64,000 bases of DNA from Rheinheimera aquimaris (GCF_020531985.1 NZ_JAJAVQ010000001.1:434001-498000); one strand, 5' to 3'; positions 35,349-44,859 are shown, counted from the first letter of the stretch. Made by a program: numbers and translations. The notes: generated by a model not told the origin, from the letters alone.

Positions 35349-36537
35349 GTAATATTTCCGCTGGATTAATACTTACTGCGCGTTTTGCCGGATACCATAC
35401 CGCCAGCAACGTCAGAAATACGGCACTTAGCAGTATCAGGCAAAGCTGGTCAAGCCGGATATCTACCGGTAGCGCTATCCCCGGCGCCAGTTGCAGCCCC
35501 AGCAATGCCAGCAGCGGATTTAGCTGCCAACATAACAACACACCTGCCACAGCACCGCTAAAGGCACCGGTTAAACCGTTACTGAGCCCCTGCACAGCAA
35601 ACACAGCAAACAGTTTGCGATCGCTCATGCCCAGGGTTTTTAAAATCGCAATTTCTGCCTGTTTGTCTGTCACCATCATCACCAGCGCTGATACTATATT
35701 AAACGCTGCTACCGCTACGATCAGCAGTAACATCAGCCACATCATGGCTTTTTCCATCGCAACGGCAGCAAACAACTTACCCTGAGTTTGCCGCCAGTCC
35801 TGCACCTTTAGCTTTTCATCGGCTGCGAGCTGTTGTGCCAGGTGCGGAGCAGCAAAAGGCTCTGTCAGGGTGATACGCCACTGCGTTGCCGTATTCGTAT
35901 TACCGCTTAGCCGGCTTAAATCTGCCAGATTAGTGACTGCCAGCAACTTGTCGACGTCAGAGCCGGTGTCAAGAATGCCGGCGACAGTAAACAGTCTCTG
36001 CCGTGGTACCCAGCCCATAGGGGTGTAACTGCCAGCCTGAGGCAACATAAAACGCAGCTGGTCACCCACCGACACCTGCAGCTGCTCTGCTAGCATTCGG
36101 CCCAGCATGACAACATAGCGCTCGGCCGCAAACTGTTGCCAGTCACCTGCCAACAACGCCTGCTGCATAAAATCCGGAATGGCATCGGCGGTAACGCCTT
36201 GAAGCAAAACACCGGTTAGCTGGCGCGGTGACTGCACCAAAGCTTCCGTTTGCAAAAAAGGGGTTATTTGCTGCACCAGCGGCTGTGCCAGTAAAGCCGG
36301 CTGCCAGCGTTCGGTATCATCATCTGCCGCAGTTACAACCACATGGGGTATCACACCCAAAATACGTTTTTTCAGCTCACCTTCAAAACCGTTCATGACA
36401 GAGCTGACTACTGTCAGTGCCATAACGCCCAGAAAAATACCGGCCACTGAGAACAGTGAAATAAAAGAAATAAAGGCATTACCTTTACGGCTTCGGCTGT
36501 AACGTAAGCCGATGAACAAACTGACTGGTAACTGCAT
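35338..36537 (-). CDS. lolC: Lipoprotein-releasing system permease LolC
   Basis: A 399-residue permease, the same length as E. coli LolC, with TM1 at about 20-45 ([22 protein letters not shown]), a periplasmic domain that docks LolA, and three C-terminal helices. The frame stays open to 36612, but ATG at 36537 ([20 protein letters not shown]) matches family N-termini. The ribosome binding site there is weak, so an upstream start at 36585 cannot be excluded. First gene of lolCDE, divergent from the PilZ gene. Confidence 0.93.
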   Translation of the reverse strand: MQLPVSLFIGLRYSRSRKGNAFISFISLFSVAGIFLGVMALTVVSSVMNGFEGELKKRILGVIPHVVVTAADDDTERWQPALLAQPLVQQITPFLQTEALVQSPRQLTGVLLQGVTADAIPDFMQQALLAGDWQQFAAERYVVMLGRMLAEQLQVSVGDQLRFMLPQAGSYTPMGWVPRQRLFTVAGILDTGSDVDKLLAVTNLADLSRLSGNTNTATQWRITLTEPFAAPHLAQQLAADEKLKVQDWRQTQGKLFAAVAMEKAMMWLMLLLIVAVAAFNIVSALVMMVTDKQAEIAILKTLGMSDRKLFAVFAVQGLSNGLTGAFSGAVAGVLLCWQLNPLLALLGLQLAPGIALPVDIRLDQLCLILLSAVFLTLLAVWYPAKRAVSINPAEILRDE

Positions 36538-36633
36538 TCTAATCTTCAGGACAAGACCTGCGTTAGATGGTAAAGTGGCGACGATCATAGAGATTATTGT
36601 CAGTGGTGACAAGCAGCTTGCAAAGGTAGGCCC

Positions 36634-37233
36634 ATGAGTGAGTTAACATTACAGCAGCTGGCTGAGACTTATCAGGATTATTTCAGCGTAGAGCACGGCA
36701 TCAGCCTGAATGTCAGGCCGCTGGACCGCCCGCTGCCTTCGACAGATGAGTTGGCTGCCGCTATCCCGGCACCTTTTCTGATGGCATCCGACGTCAACAG
36801 TCTGAACAGTTCTGCCCTACGCTCACTCAATCGGCTGGGCGAGCTGGCAGAAGAGCTGGCAAATTACCTGCAACAACAGGCCCGTAAAGTAGATTTGTTA
36901 TTGCATTATGTCCTCAGACAACAGGACGACGAAAGCACACGTTACATCACCCAAAGTTACAGTGGCAGCGGCTGTTGCTACCTGGCCGACAGCGCACTGT
37001 CACCGCTGCAGGTAGTTGAAGTTAAACTGTTTCTGGACAATAACGATGGCGCGGTATTTTGTTATGGCCAGGTACTAAGCTGTGAGCAAGTGGCTGAAAA
37101 ATGGCAGATAAAAGTTGTATTTTCCTGTATCAGAGAGGAAGATCGTGAGCTGATTGTGCGTGCCAGCCTGCATCAGCAATCAAAACTTTTAAAACAGAAA
37201 GCCGAGCAGCGTCAGCAGCACACATCTTCTTAG
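36634..37233 (+). CDS. PilZ-domain protein
   Basis: A 199-residue cytoplasmic protein. The N-terminal half is helical and acidic. The second half, from about residue 100, is PilZ-like (RYITQSYSGSGCCYLAD, then VEVKLFLDN and a C-terminal coiled helix rich in Gln/Lys). PilZ domains bind cyclic di-GMP through an RxxxR and a (D/N)xSxxG motif. Here the first Arg pair is not obvious and SYSGSG stands for the second motif, so ligand binding is uncertain. Similar genes sit between lolC and mfd in related bacteria. Ribosome binding site: AAAGGTAGG region, 36624-36632. Confidence 0.78.
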   Translation: MSELTLQQLAETYQDYFSVEHGISLNVRPLDRPLPSTDELAAAIPAPFLMASDVNSLNSSALRSLNRLGELAEELANYLQQQARKVDLLLHYVLRQQDDESTRYITQSYSGSGCCYLADSALSPLQVVEVKLFLDNNDGAVFCYGQVLSCEQVAEKWQIKVVFSCIREEDRELIVRASLHQQSKLLKQKAEQRQQHTSS

Positions 37234-37269
37234 TATTGGCTTTAGCGCATTATAGGTTAGTTGTTTTAC

Positions 37270-40200
37270 ATGGATCTTATCTCTTCATTACCCCAGATTA
37301 AGCACGCCTCAGACCATTTACACTGGGGCAATTTACCAGGTGCAGCTTTACCGCTGGCAATCAGCCAGTTGTTGCGCCAGCACAGCGGCACTTATCTATT
37401 GCTGGTACCAGACACACCAACAGCACTGCGACTGGAGCAGGAGCTGGCGGTGTTTTTATCGCCAACAGACTGCCCGCTGCTAACACTGCCAGACTGGGAA
37501 ACACTGCCTTATGATGTATTTTCACCGCACCAGGACATTGTTTCCCAGCGGTTAAAAACCCTGTATCAGCTGGCAAGGTTAAACCGGGGTGTGGTTATCG
37601 TACCGGTCAGCACCTTATTGCTGCGCATTTGTCATCGCGATTATCTCGAGCAAAACAGTTTCCTGATCAAAAAAGGCCAGCAAGCCGATTTAGCCGCGCT
37701 AAAACGCCAGCTGGCTGCTGTTGGCTACCGCAGCGTAGAGCAAGTGATGGAGCACGGTGAGTTTTCTGCCCGCGGCTCTATTCTGGATCTGTACCCGATG
37801 GGCGCCGCTACGCCCTACCGTATCGACTTTTTTGACAATGACGTCGACGGTATACGCACTTTCGACCCGGACAACCAGCGTAGCCAGGCGCAGGTTGATC
37901 AGATTGAGCTGCTGCCAGCTCATGAGTTTCCGACAGATCAGGCGGCAATCGAGCGCTTTCGTATCGCCTATCGCGAACGCTTTGCCGCCCGTAATGAAAA
38001 GGAATCGCTGTATCAGCAAGTCAGTCAGGGTATGTTACCCGCAGGCATTGAATACTATTTACCGCTGTTTACCGAAAAAACAGCCACCTTATTCGATTAC
38101 CTGCCAGCAGACAGCCGGTTTTTGTTGCTGGGTGATATCGAGCACGCGGCTGAAAAGTTCTGGCTGGAATTAAAACGGCGCTATGACGACCGAGCCATTG
38201 ACCTGCTGCGGCCAATACTGAAGCCCAACGAGCTTTACCTTTCAGTCGATCAGCTGTTTGCCGCACTGAAACAGCACGGCCGTATCCGGCTTAGTCAGGC
38301 CACGCTACCTGCCCGCTCAGGCCAGGCGAATGCCACCGTGTCCGCACTGGCAGATCTGAGCGTCAACCATCAGCTGAAGAACCCGTTGCAGGCGTTGCAG
38401 CAGTTTATGCTTGAACTCAAGCAAAAAAGTGGTCGGGCACTGTTTTTTGTAGAAAGCGAAGGCCGACGCGAGAGCTTACTGCAACTGTTGCAAAAAGCCG
38501 GCATCCGCATTGCTCAGTACGACAACCTGGCGGCATTTGAACAAAGCAAAGACGATTTGGGCATTATTGTCGGTGCTTTGGAACAAGGTGTGCTGATTGA
38601 AAAACCCGGCCTGCTGGCTCTCATCAGCGAAAACGAGCTGTTCGGGCAAAAAATCAGTCAGCGCAGACGGCGTAAACGCAGCCAGCAGGTGTCCAGTGAT
38701 ACGGTGATCCGCAATCTGGCTGAGCTGAATCTTGGCCAGCCGGTAGTGCATTTACAACATGGTATCGGCCGTTACCAGGGCTTGCAGTTACTCGATGCCG
38801 GCGGCATCAGCGCTGAGTTTGTCACCATTGAATACGCTGGCGGCAGCAAGTTATATGTGCCGGTCACCTCTTTGCATCTGCTTAGCCGCTACAGTGGTAA
38901 TGATGCAGAACAAGCGCCACTGCATAAACTCGGCAACGACAGCTGGGAAAAATCACGGCGTAAAGCCGCAGAAAAAGTGCGGGATGTCGCGGCAGAGCTG
39001 CTGGATGTGTACGCCCAGCGCGCAGCACACCAGGGTTATGCCTTTGCCATAGATGATGGCCAGTATATGGCCTTTGCCGATAGCTTCCCGTATGAGGAAA
39101 CGGCAGACCAACAGGACGCCATCGATGCAGTGCTACGCGATATGCAAAGCCCGCAGCCAATGGACAGGTTAGTCTGCGGCGATGTCGGTTTTGGTAAAAC
39201 GGAAGTGGCGATGCGGGCAGCCTTTGTTGCGGTAAATGACGGCAAACAGGTGGCGCTGCTGGTACCCACGACACTTTTGGCACAACAGCATTTTGAAAAC
39301 TTTAAAGACCGCTTTGCCAACTGGCCGGTGCGGGTAGAAGTGTTATCGCGTTTTGTCAGTAGCAAAGCACAAAAAGCCATTCTTGAAGATGTCGCCAGCG
39401 GTAAAGTGGATATTTTAATCGGTACTCATAAGCTACTGCAGGATGATATCAAACTGCAGGATCTTGGTCTGTTGATTGTCGATGAAGAACACCGCTTTGG
39501 CGTGCGGCAAAAAGAGAAAATCAAAGCGCTGCGTGCCGATATCGATATCTTGACATTAACCGCCACCCCCATTCCACGTACGCTGAACATGTCGATGTCC
39601 GGCATGCGGGATCTGTCGATTATAGCCACCCCACCGGCAAGACGCCTCGCTGTGAAAACCTTTGTCCGCGAGTACGAAAACGGCCTGATCCGCGAAGCGG
39701 TGATGCGCGAAATTCTGCGTGGTGGCCAGGTGTACTTTTTGCACAACGATGTTGCCACTATCGAGAAAGCCGCCGCTGATTTAGCCCAGCTGCTGCCAGA
39801 AGCCATCATTGGTATTGCACATGGTCAGATGCGCGAGCGCGAGCTGGAGCAAATCATGGCGGACTTTTACCATCAACGCTTTAATGTGCTGTTGTGCTCA
39901 ACCATCATTGAAACCGGTATCGATGTGCCAACCGCAAATACCATTATTATCAACCGTGCCGATAATTTTGGCCTGGCACAACTGCACCAGCTGCGTGGGC
40001 GTGTCGGCCGTTCGCACCACCAGGCTTATGCCTATTTGCTGACACCGCCACCCAAGCGTCTGACCAAAGATGCCGAAAAGCGGCTGGAAGCCATAGCAAG
40101 TCTGGAAGACTTAGGCGCGGGCTTTGCGCTGGCGACACATGATTTAGAGATCCGCGGCGCTGGCGAGTTACTGGGCGATGAACAAAGTGGCCAGATAGAA

Positions 40201-40746
40201 TCCGTTGGTTTTAGTTTATACATGGATATGTTGGAACAGGCCGTCAAAGCCTTAAAAGAAGGCCGCGAGCCAAGCCTTGATGCAATGCTAAGCCAACAAA
40301 CTGAAATGGAGCTGCGCATACCTGCGCTGCTACCTGAAAGTTATATTCCGGATGTAAACTTACGCTTATCCTGCTATAAAAAGCTGGCGTCGGCGACCAG
40401 TGTGGAAGAGCTGGATGAAGTTCAGGTAGAACTGATAGACCGGTTTGGCTTATTGCCAGATGCCGCTAAAAATCTGGTGGCAATATCCGAGTTTAAAATC
40501 CAGGCGCAGCAGCTGGGGATCCGGCGTATCGAGGCGAACAGTAAAGGCGGCCTGGTCGAATTCAGTGAAAAAACGGCTGTATCACCAGCCTATATTATTG
40601 AGCTTATTCAAAAGCAATCACGGGTATTTAAACTCGAGGGTGGGCAGAAGTTACGTTTTAATATTGCCTCTGATGATGGCGCAGCACGTCTGAGCCTTAT
40701 CGCAAACATGTTGCAGGATTTTGCCAGACATAAGGTACAAAAATGA
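37270..40746 (+). CDS. mfd: Transcription-repair coupling factor
   Basis: A 1158-residue DNA translocase that pushes stalled RNA polymerase off DNA and recruits UvrA. Domains are: a UvrB-like N-terminal region (about 1-330, SQRLKTLYQLARL, ARGSILDLYPMG); the RNA polymerase interacting domain (about 480-560, GQPVVHLQHGIGRYQGL); RecG-like helicase motors with Walker A GDVGFGKTEVAMRAAF, DEEHRFG and TATPIPRT; motif VI QLRGRVGRS; and the C-terminal TRCF domain. A TTG is open at 37261, but ATG at 37270 is preferred. It overlaps csiV by ATGA. Confidence 0.97.
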   Translation: MDLISSLPQIKHASDHLHWGNLPGAALPLAISQLLRQHSGTYLLLVPDTPTALRLEQELAVFLSPTDCPLLTLPDWETLPYDVFSPHQDIVSQRLKTLYQLARLNRGVVIVPVSTLLLRICHRDYLEQNSFLIKKGQQADLAALKRQLAAVGYRSVEQVMEHGEFSARGSILDLYPMGAATPYRIDFFDNDVDGIRTFDPDNQRSQAQVDQIELLPAHEFPTDQAAIERFRIAYRERFAARNEKESLYQQVSQGMLPAGIEYYLPLFTEKTATLFDYLPADSRFLLLGDIEHAAEKFWLELKRRYDDRAIDLLRPILKPNELYLSVDQLFAALKQHGRIRLSQATLPARSGQANATVSALADLSVNHQLKNPLQALQQFMLELKQKSGRALFFVESEGRRESLLQLLQKAGIRIAQYDNLAAFEQSKDDLGIIVGALEQGVLIEKPGLLALISENELFGQKISQRRRRKRSQQVSSDTVIRNLAELNLGQPVVHLQHGIGRYQGLQLLDAGGISAEFVTIEYAGGSKLYVPVTSLHLLSRYSGNDAEQAPLHKLGNDSWEKSRRKAAEKVRDVAAELLDVYAQRAAHQGYAFAIDDGQYMAFADSFPYEETADQQDAIDAVLRDMQSPQPMDRLVCGDVGFGKTEVAMRAAFVAVNDGKQVALLVPTTLLAQQHFENFKDRFANWPVRVEVLSRFVSSKAQKAILEDVASGKVDILIGTHKLLQDDIKLQDLGLLIVDEEHRFGVRQKEKIKALRADIDILTLTATPIPRTLNMSMSGMRDLSIIATPPARRLAVKTFVREYENGLIREAVMREILRGGQVYFLHNDVATIEKAAADLAQLLPEAIIGIAHGQMRERELEQIMADFYHQRFNVLLCSTIIETGIDVPTANTIIINRADNFGLAQLHQLRGRVGRSHHQAYAYLLTPPPKRLTKDAEKRLEAIASLEDLGAGFALATHDLEIRGAGELLGDEQSGQIESVGFSLYMDMLEQAVKALKEGREPSLDAMLSQQTEMELRIPALLPESYIPDVNLRLSCYKKLASATSVEELDEVQVELIDRFGLLPDAAKNLVAISEFKIQAQQLGIRRIEANSKGGLVEFSEKTAVSPAYIIELIQKQSRVFKLEGGQKLRFNIASDDGAARLSLIANMLQDFARHKVQK

Positions 40747-41846
40747 GTAAAGCTGTCAGTTGCAGTTTCATCGGCGCCGCGCTGTTTAGTACGGTATTAC
40801 ATGCTCAGGAACAACGCTGGTTTGAAGTTGAAATGCTGATTTTCAGTCAAACACCACCGGCATCATTGCAGGAAAGTTTCGGTGATGCTGTAACGCCGAT
40901 AAAGCCAGGCAGAGCCTACGACTTAGTGACGCCGCTGCTGCAACCGGATTTGTCCAGCCTGCTGGCCGAATTACCTCTGTGTCATAACTCGCTGCAGCCA
41001 GAAGATGAATATCAGTTTACTCAGTCACTATCGGCGCAGCTTTGCATAGTTGAACGCCAGCAACATAGCTGGCAGCTTACTAATCTGTTTGAGCCCCGCC
41101 GCAGTTACGATAAAGTACCGTACCCCGCTGCACTGCCTGCTGTTGTAACGGGCTCAGGAGTGCACACGAACAAACCTTATCTGGCAGAGCGCGCATCGCT
41201 GCAGCTAACAGATATTGCCAGCAAAATTACCCGCTCTGCGGGCACTCAGCTTTTACTGCACACCAGTTGGCGCCAGGCGCCGGTGACCGAACGCCGCGCT
41301 ATCGCCAGCCGTTGGTTCAGCGGAAAAAACTACAGTGCGCAGTTCGACTACTGGGGTCAGCCGGTTGCTGACGTTACGGCAGATGCAGGCACCCACACGA
41401 CTGACAGCATAGATCTTATCAGCGATGATTTAGTTGCGGCTAATGACGCCGGCACTCATCAGGTAATGTCTAATATTGACATGTTGTTACAGCAGTTAAA
41501 TGCGAACAGCCAATTACCCGATACTGCAGAGTCAGCAATCGATACTCCGATACATTCAGACAGCCTGACCAGCCGTAACCTGCCGGATCAGGTATGGCAG
41601 CTGGATGGTTTGTTTAAACTGCATCTGGATCATTATTTATTTGTAAACACCGAATTTAACCTGCGCTTACCGGCACAGGATAACAGCTTGCAGACGATTT
41701 ATGTACGCCAGAGCCGCAGAGTAATCAGTGGCGAAATTCATTACCTTGATCACCCTCATCTGGGCATAATATTGCAGATACGCCGCTATGAGCCGCCAGC
41801 CGAGGAAGAGCCTGAGCTAAATGACGCCACAAATACGTCGCAATAA
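40743..41846 (+). CDS. csiV: CsiV family peptidoglycan-binding protein
   Basis: A 367-residue exported protein with a signal peptide (about 1-21, FSTVLHA). RWFEVEMLIFSQ begins the CsiV domain, LDGLFKLHLDHYLFVNTEF and VRQSRRVISGEIHYLDHPHLGIILQI lie at the C-terminal end, and a negatively charged tail follows. In Vibrio cholerae CsiV is needed for the lipoprotein LpoA to activate the cell-wall synthase PBP1A. The middle (about 210-270) is low-conservation linker. The ATGA overlap with mfd is a typical arrangement in Alteromonadales. Confidence 0.9.
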   Translation: MSKAVSCSFIGAALFSTVLHAQEQRWFEVEMLIFSQTPPASLQESFGDAVTPIKPGRAYDLVTPLLQPDLSSLLAELPLCHNSLQPEDEYQFTQSLSAQLCIVERQQHSWQLTNLFEPRRSYDKVPYPAALPAVVTGSGVHTNKPYLAERASLQLTDIASKITRSAGTQLLLHTSWRQAPVTERRAIASRWFSGKNYSAQFDYWGQPVADVTADAGTHTTDSIDLISDDLVAANDAGTHQVMSNIDMLLQQLNANSQLPDTAESAIDTPIHSDSLTSRNLPDQVWQLDGLFKLHLDHYLFVNTEFNLRLPAQDNSLQTIYVRQSRRVISGEIHYLDHPHLGIILQIRRYEPPAEEEPELNDATNTSQ

Positions 41847-41992
41847 TGATACTTTTTTAACAAAAACCATTGCCAAAGTGGAAACTAATGCCTAAGCTTC
41901 GGCGGTATTACACTTTTACACAAAACATCGCGGGTAAATGGGATGTTGTTTTTTTATATTAAATTATCTGGTTTATCTGATCGTAGAGCATT

Positions 41993-42274
41993 ATGGACAA
42001 TTTGACCCCAATGCCGGAGCTCTCTCCGAAACACTACCTGTTGTTGCTAACCCTGTTTGTATTAGTCAGTAGTTGCGAACCCATTATCAGCTGGTTTTTC
42101 CCGATACTTACCGGCAATATCTGGCTTACTGTGTTGCCGCCTGTCGCCGGGCTGTACCAGTTGATGCTGCTGTTTCGCAGTCTGGGGGTAATTCAGCTGC
42201 CTAATGCGGCTTATTACTCTGCAGTGCTGGCACCACTTTCTGTACTGAGTTTTTATCAGTTCGTTTTGCAGTGA
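41993..42274 (+). CDS. Small inner-membrane protein of unknown function
   Basis: A 93-residue hydrophobic protein with three likely membrane helices (about 14-34, 40-62 and 72-91) and no recognised motif. It stands alone between csiV and the GTPase gene rbgA, with 146 bases of AT-rich sequence upstream (a T run at 41946-41953). No clear ribosome binding site is seen (AGAGC at 41986-41990 is the closest). The helices and clean frame support a real gene; the family was not recognised. Confidence 0.65.
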   Translation: MDNLTPMPELSPKHYLLLLTLFVLVSSCEPIISWFFPILTGNIWLTVLPPVAGLYQLMLLFRSLGVIQLPNAAYYSAVLAPLSVLSFYQFVLQ

Positions 42275-42305
42275 CATACCTTTGAACATTTTTGCGGTAT
42301 CATAG

Positions 42306-42326
42306 CGCTCATTATTATGATGAGCG
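42306..42326 (+). promoter_or_regulatory. Stem-loop in the rbgA leader
   Basis: CGCTCAT-N7-ATGAGCG forms a 7-base perfect stem about 48 bases before the rbgA start codon. There is no T tract, so it is not a terminator. It could be a leader structure that affects translation of the ribosome-assembly GTPase. Confidence 0.35.
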
Positions 42327-42373
42327 TTACTGGTTGGCTGATAGTCAGTCAGTTAAATTTAAGGTACCCCTAG

Positions 42374-43309
42374 ATGTCAATAAACTGGTTTCCGGGCCAT
42401 ATGCACAAGGCCCGAAAAGAAATAGCCGAAGTCATGCCGCAGGTCGATATAATTATCGAAATGCTCGACGCACGCATTCCCTTCTCCAGTGAAAACCCCC
42501 TGGTACCGCAGCTTCGCGGCAACACCCCGTGTATCAAGGTGCTGAACAAAGCTGATTTAGCCGACCCGGCATTAACCCAGCGCTGGGTTGAGCACTTTGA
42601 CAATCAGGCAGGTATAAAAGCCATTCCTATCAGCCAGCAAAACCCAGAACAAATTCGGGCGCTGTTGAAGCTGTGTAACGACATGCTGCCAGAGCGCAAT
42701 CTCGACATCCGCGGTGCCCGCGCGATGATCATGGGTATTCCAAACGTTGGTAAGTCTACGCTGATTAATACCTTGGCTGGCAGAACCATCGCCAAAACCG
42801 GTAATGAAGCCGGTGTAACCAAGATGCAGCAGCGCATTAAACTGGACAACAACGTGATTTTAACCGACACGCCTGGGTTTTTATGGCCCAAGCTCAGCCC
42901 GCCAACCTGTGGCTATCGTCTGGCGGTAACCGGTGCAATTAAAGACACCGTGTTTGACTACGCCGATATCGCTATGTTTGCCGCCGATTATTTGCTGCAA
43001 GCTTATCCGCAAGCGGTGATGCAACGCTTTGGCTTAACAGAATTGCCCGAAAATGATATCGCGCTGATGGACGCCATTGGTATAAAACGCGGCGCTATGC
43101 GTAAAGGCGGTATTGTCGATTTGGAAAAGGTCGGCTCAATTTTGATCACCGAGCTACGAGCCGGCAATATTGGCGGCATTACGCTGGAAACCCCAGAGAT
43201 GGTCAGCCAGGAGCTAATTGAAGCCAAAGCTGAAGAAGCCGCCAAAGTGAAAGACAAAGCCGAGCGCGAAGCCGAGCGTAAGCGTAAAGCACAGAGAAAA
43301 TACCGCTAA
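42374..43309 (+). CDS. ylqF: Ribosome biogenesis GTPase YlqF/RbgA
   Basis: A circularly permuted GTPase of 311 residues: G4 NKAD (about 57-60) precedes G1 GIPNVGKSTLIN (about 122-133) and G3 DTPG (about 163-166). The N-terminus INWFPGHMHKARKEI is the diagnostic start. RbgA promotes late assembly of the 50S subunit in Bacillus; the family is patchily present in gammaproteobacteria. The C-terminus is a long charged helix (EAEERKRK-type). It is the last core gene before the cassette-like island. Confidence 0.94.
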   Translation: MSINWFPGHMHKARKEIAEVMPQVDIIIEMLDARIPFSSENPLVPQLRGNTPCIKVLNKADLADPALTQRWVEHFDNQAGIKAIPISQQNPEQIRALLKLCNDMLPERNLDIRGARAMIMGIPNVGKSTLINTLAGRTIAKTGNEAGVTKMQQRIKLDNNVILTDTPGFLWPKLSPPTCGYRLAVTGAIKDTVFDYADIAMFAADYLLQAYPQAVMQRFGLTELPENDIALMDAIGIKRGAMRKGGIVDLEKVGSILITELRAGNIGGITLETPEMVSQELIEAKAEEAAKVKDKAEREAERKRKAQRKYR

Positions 43310-43341
43310 TCAGCCTGAATACAGCTAATTTGCGCTAGCTC

Positions 43342-43383
43342 ATAGCTGACTTACAGTTTTATATTCCAACTGATAGTCAGCTA
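43342..43383. repeat. Long hairpin at the border of the cassette island
   Basis: ATAGCTGACT (43342-43351) and AGTCAGCTAT (43374-43383) are perfectly complementary, and an inner CAGTT/AACTG pair continues the stem after a 2x2 mismatch. No T run follows on either strand, so this is not a standard terminator. It marks the boundary between rbgA and the first attC-like site. Confidence 0.6.
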
Positions 43384-43400
43384 TAAAGGAAAGTGGGCAT

Positions 43401-43524
43401 TAACGCTGCCATTTGCGGCGAGCTTGGGCTGATTTTTTGTGCTGAAATGGCGAAGCCATACACAAACGAAACGGCGGAAAGACTGTTCAGCACGCGACGT
43501 GTGCGTTGCAACATGGCGTTGTTA
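43401..43524 (-). other. attC-like recombination site A
   Basis: Reading the minus strand, the site opens TAACAACGCCAT and closes ATGGCAGCGTTA. The two ends are complementary apart from two positions next to the core, with about 100 bases between. The TAA of the opening core is the stop codon of the CdiI-like gene. Best of the candidate sites. Confidence 0.65.
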
Positions 43525-43839
43525 TGCATTACTACCGGCTCTGATTAAAAGCCAATTGTGAAAATTTTGCAGCCATATTTTCGAGTTACAAGCACTTTCG
43601 TGACGGTTATTCTCAGCAAAACATTGCACAAAATCGTGAATATCGTCCTCCGCTCTTTTTAGCATTGACGAGGTTTCTTCAATCGCCGCCTCTATTCCTC
43701 TCGGTTGCGCTGATTCAAATGCTGCTTCCCATATTTCAAAATCAGTTTTGAATTCAAGCCAAGTATCTCGGTCGTACCAACTCTCAAGTAGGTATACCAG
43801 TATTGGAAATTCTTCTCTAAATTTTAATTTTCTGTTCAT
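43522..43839 (-). CDS. Cassette-encoded small acidic protein, possibly CdiI-like immunity protein
   Basis: A 105-residue soluble, acidic, mostly helical protein. The pattern FPILVYLLESWYDRDTWLEF, then F-x-I-W-E, then RGIEAAIEETSSMLKRAEDD resembles family-2 contact-dependent-inhibition immunity proteins (CdiI), which have an aromatic/W-rich N-terminus followed by I-x-x-x-I-x-E-x-x-x-L-L. The match is by eye and no toxin gene is adjacent, so it could be an orphan immunity gene. The frame is open to a TTG at 43893, but the ATG at 43839 avoids translating the attC-like site. Its stop codon is part of that site's downstream partner. Confidence 0.55.
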   Translation of the reverse strand: MNRKLKFREEFPILVYLLESWYDRDTWLEFKTDFEIWEAAFESAQPRGIEAAIEETSSMLKRAEDDIHDFVQCFAENNRHESACNSKIWLQNFHNWLLIRAGSNA

Positions 43840-43872
43840 GGTGTTGCTCTTACCAATAAAAGTAGACACTCC

Positions 43873-43950
43873 GTTATGCGCATTTGCGCTCAAACTCAGC
43901 CGCCATGTTTGTGCCTCTGCAAGTGCAGCGAGTGGTCAATGCGTTTGTTA
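43873..43950 (-). other. Degenerate attC-like site B
   Basis: Minus strand: it opens TAACAAACGCATTG (its TAA is the stop of the gene at 43948). The far side contains CAAATGCG, complementary to the inner arm with one extra base, but the closing core reads CATAACG instead of GTTA. It shares CATTTGCG and GTTATG blocks with site A. Probably a diverged or rearranged site. Confidence 0.45.
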
Positions 43951-44361
43951 TGAGCGCTTTTCAACGAAGTGCATACCCCAACGATTTGATGCAGAAAGCA
44001 TGAACCCGAAATAGACTATTGAAAATACGCTACTTAGAAATGCTTCACTGCCACTTTGAAATAAAATGGATTTAGAGAAGTTTATAACGAGGCAGAACAA
44101 AGAGATAAACCAAATGGCTTTCATTACGTTGTCGTAAACATGATTTTTTAGAATGCCGCTATGCTCATGGAAACTGAAGAAGAAGCTGGCAATTTTACAA
44201 GTGAGCCAAGTCACAAGAAACGATGCAAGGGAAATGAAAATTGCTGTGGTTATATCCTGAGTTAAAAAGCCAAGAATGAGTGTTACAACACACCAAACTA
44301 ACGGAAATTTAAGTCCTAACTTTTGAGTTGCGAGAAGATATTTGGGTTTTTCAGACAGCAT
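43948..44361 (-). CDS. Cassette-encoded four-helix membrane protein
   Basis: A 137-residue protein with four hydrophobic segments (about 17-33, 38-62, 75-97 and 106-127) and short polar loops; no family was recognised. AAGGA ten bases before the ATG supports the start. Unknown function, like most integron cassette products. Confidence 0.65.
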   Translation of the reverse strand: MLSEKPKYLLATQKLGLKFPLVWCVVTLILGFLTQDITTAIFISLASFLVTWLTCKIASFFFSFHEHSGILKNHVYDNVMKAIWFISLFCLVINFSKSILFQSGSEAFLSSVFSIVYFGFMLSASNRWGMHFVEKRS

Positions 44362-44385
44362 TTCTTTCCTTAATGCTTATAGCGT

Positions 44386-44452
44386 ATAACGCCCGCAACA
44401 GCCGAGAGCGTAGCGAGTCGAGGGCGATAGCCCGCTTTGGTTGCGTTTATTA
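44386..44452 (-). other. attC-like recombination site C
   Basis: Plus-strand ends are ATAACGCCCGCAAC and GGTTGCGTTTATTA. The inner arms (GCAAC / GTTGC) pair and the outer TAA/TTA pair, leaving a small mismatched bulge between them, as in attC. About 67 bases. Shares the TAACGCCC opening with site D. Confidence 0.6.
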
Positions 44453-44466
44453 GAGAATGACACTAC

Positions 44467-44778
44467 TTAGTCCTTGAACCAATGTTCTGGATAGTTTTTA
44501 TATTTAATAAAATAATCAATTGCTTGGTTCCATTGCCAACCCTTGAACTTACATATAATCCAAGTAATAACCAGCCAACCCACACCAACGCAAGTAAAAA
44601 AACCTGTTAGGTACAAAAAGTCAAACCAACCATTTCTCTCTGAAATCGGAAATAAACTTTCGAGCCACTGCACATATTGTAAGGCCGGATACAAACCTAC
44701 AACTATTCCACCCCAGCAAATGAATACAAAGTAAGCTTTGTAGCGAAATTTTAGTTTCTGATAATTCTCGAGACTCAA
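44467..44778 (-). CDS. Cassette-encoded two-helix membrane protein
   Basis: A 103-residue protein with two hydrophobic segments (about 14-36 and 53-73), an aromatic-rich loop and a short C-terminal tail (YFIKYKNYPEHWFKD). Unknown family. The only in-frame start near the attC-like site is TTG at 44778; no ATG is available until well inside the first helix region. The start codon and expression are therefore uncertain. Confidence 0.55.
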   Translation of the reverse strand: MSLENYQKLKFRYKAYFVFICWGGIVVGLYPALQYVQWLESLFPISERNGWFDFLYLTGFFTCVGVGWLVITWIICKFKGWQWNQAIDYFIKYKNYPEHWFKD

Positions 44779-44786
44779 AATGTTCT

Positions 44787-44855
44787 CTAACGCCCAAAGC
44801 AGCGGCGCGCGTTAGTGCGTCCAGCCCACAGGGCGATGCTGCCTTTGCTTGTTAT
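44787..44855 (-). other. attC-like recombination site D
   Basis: Plus-strand ends are CTAACGCCCAAAGCAGC and GCTGCCTTTGCTTGTTA. Arms TAAC/GTTA, CAAAG/CTTTG and CAGC/GCTG pair, with one extra G on one side. Extrahelical bases of this sort are typical of attC. About 69 bases. Confidence 0.65.
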
Positions 44856-44859
44856 ATTT

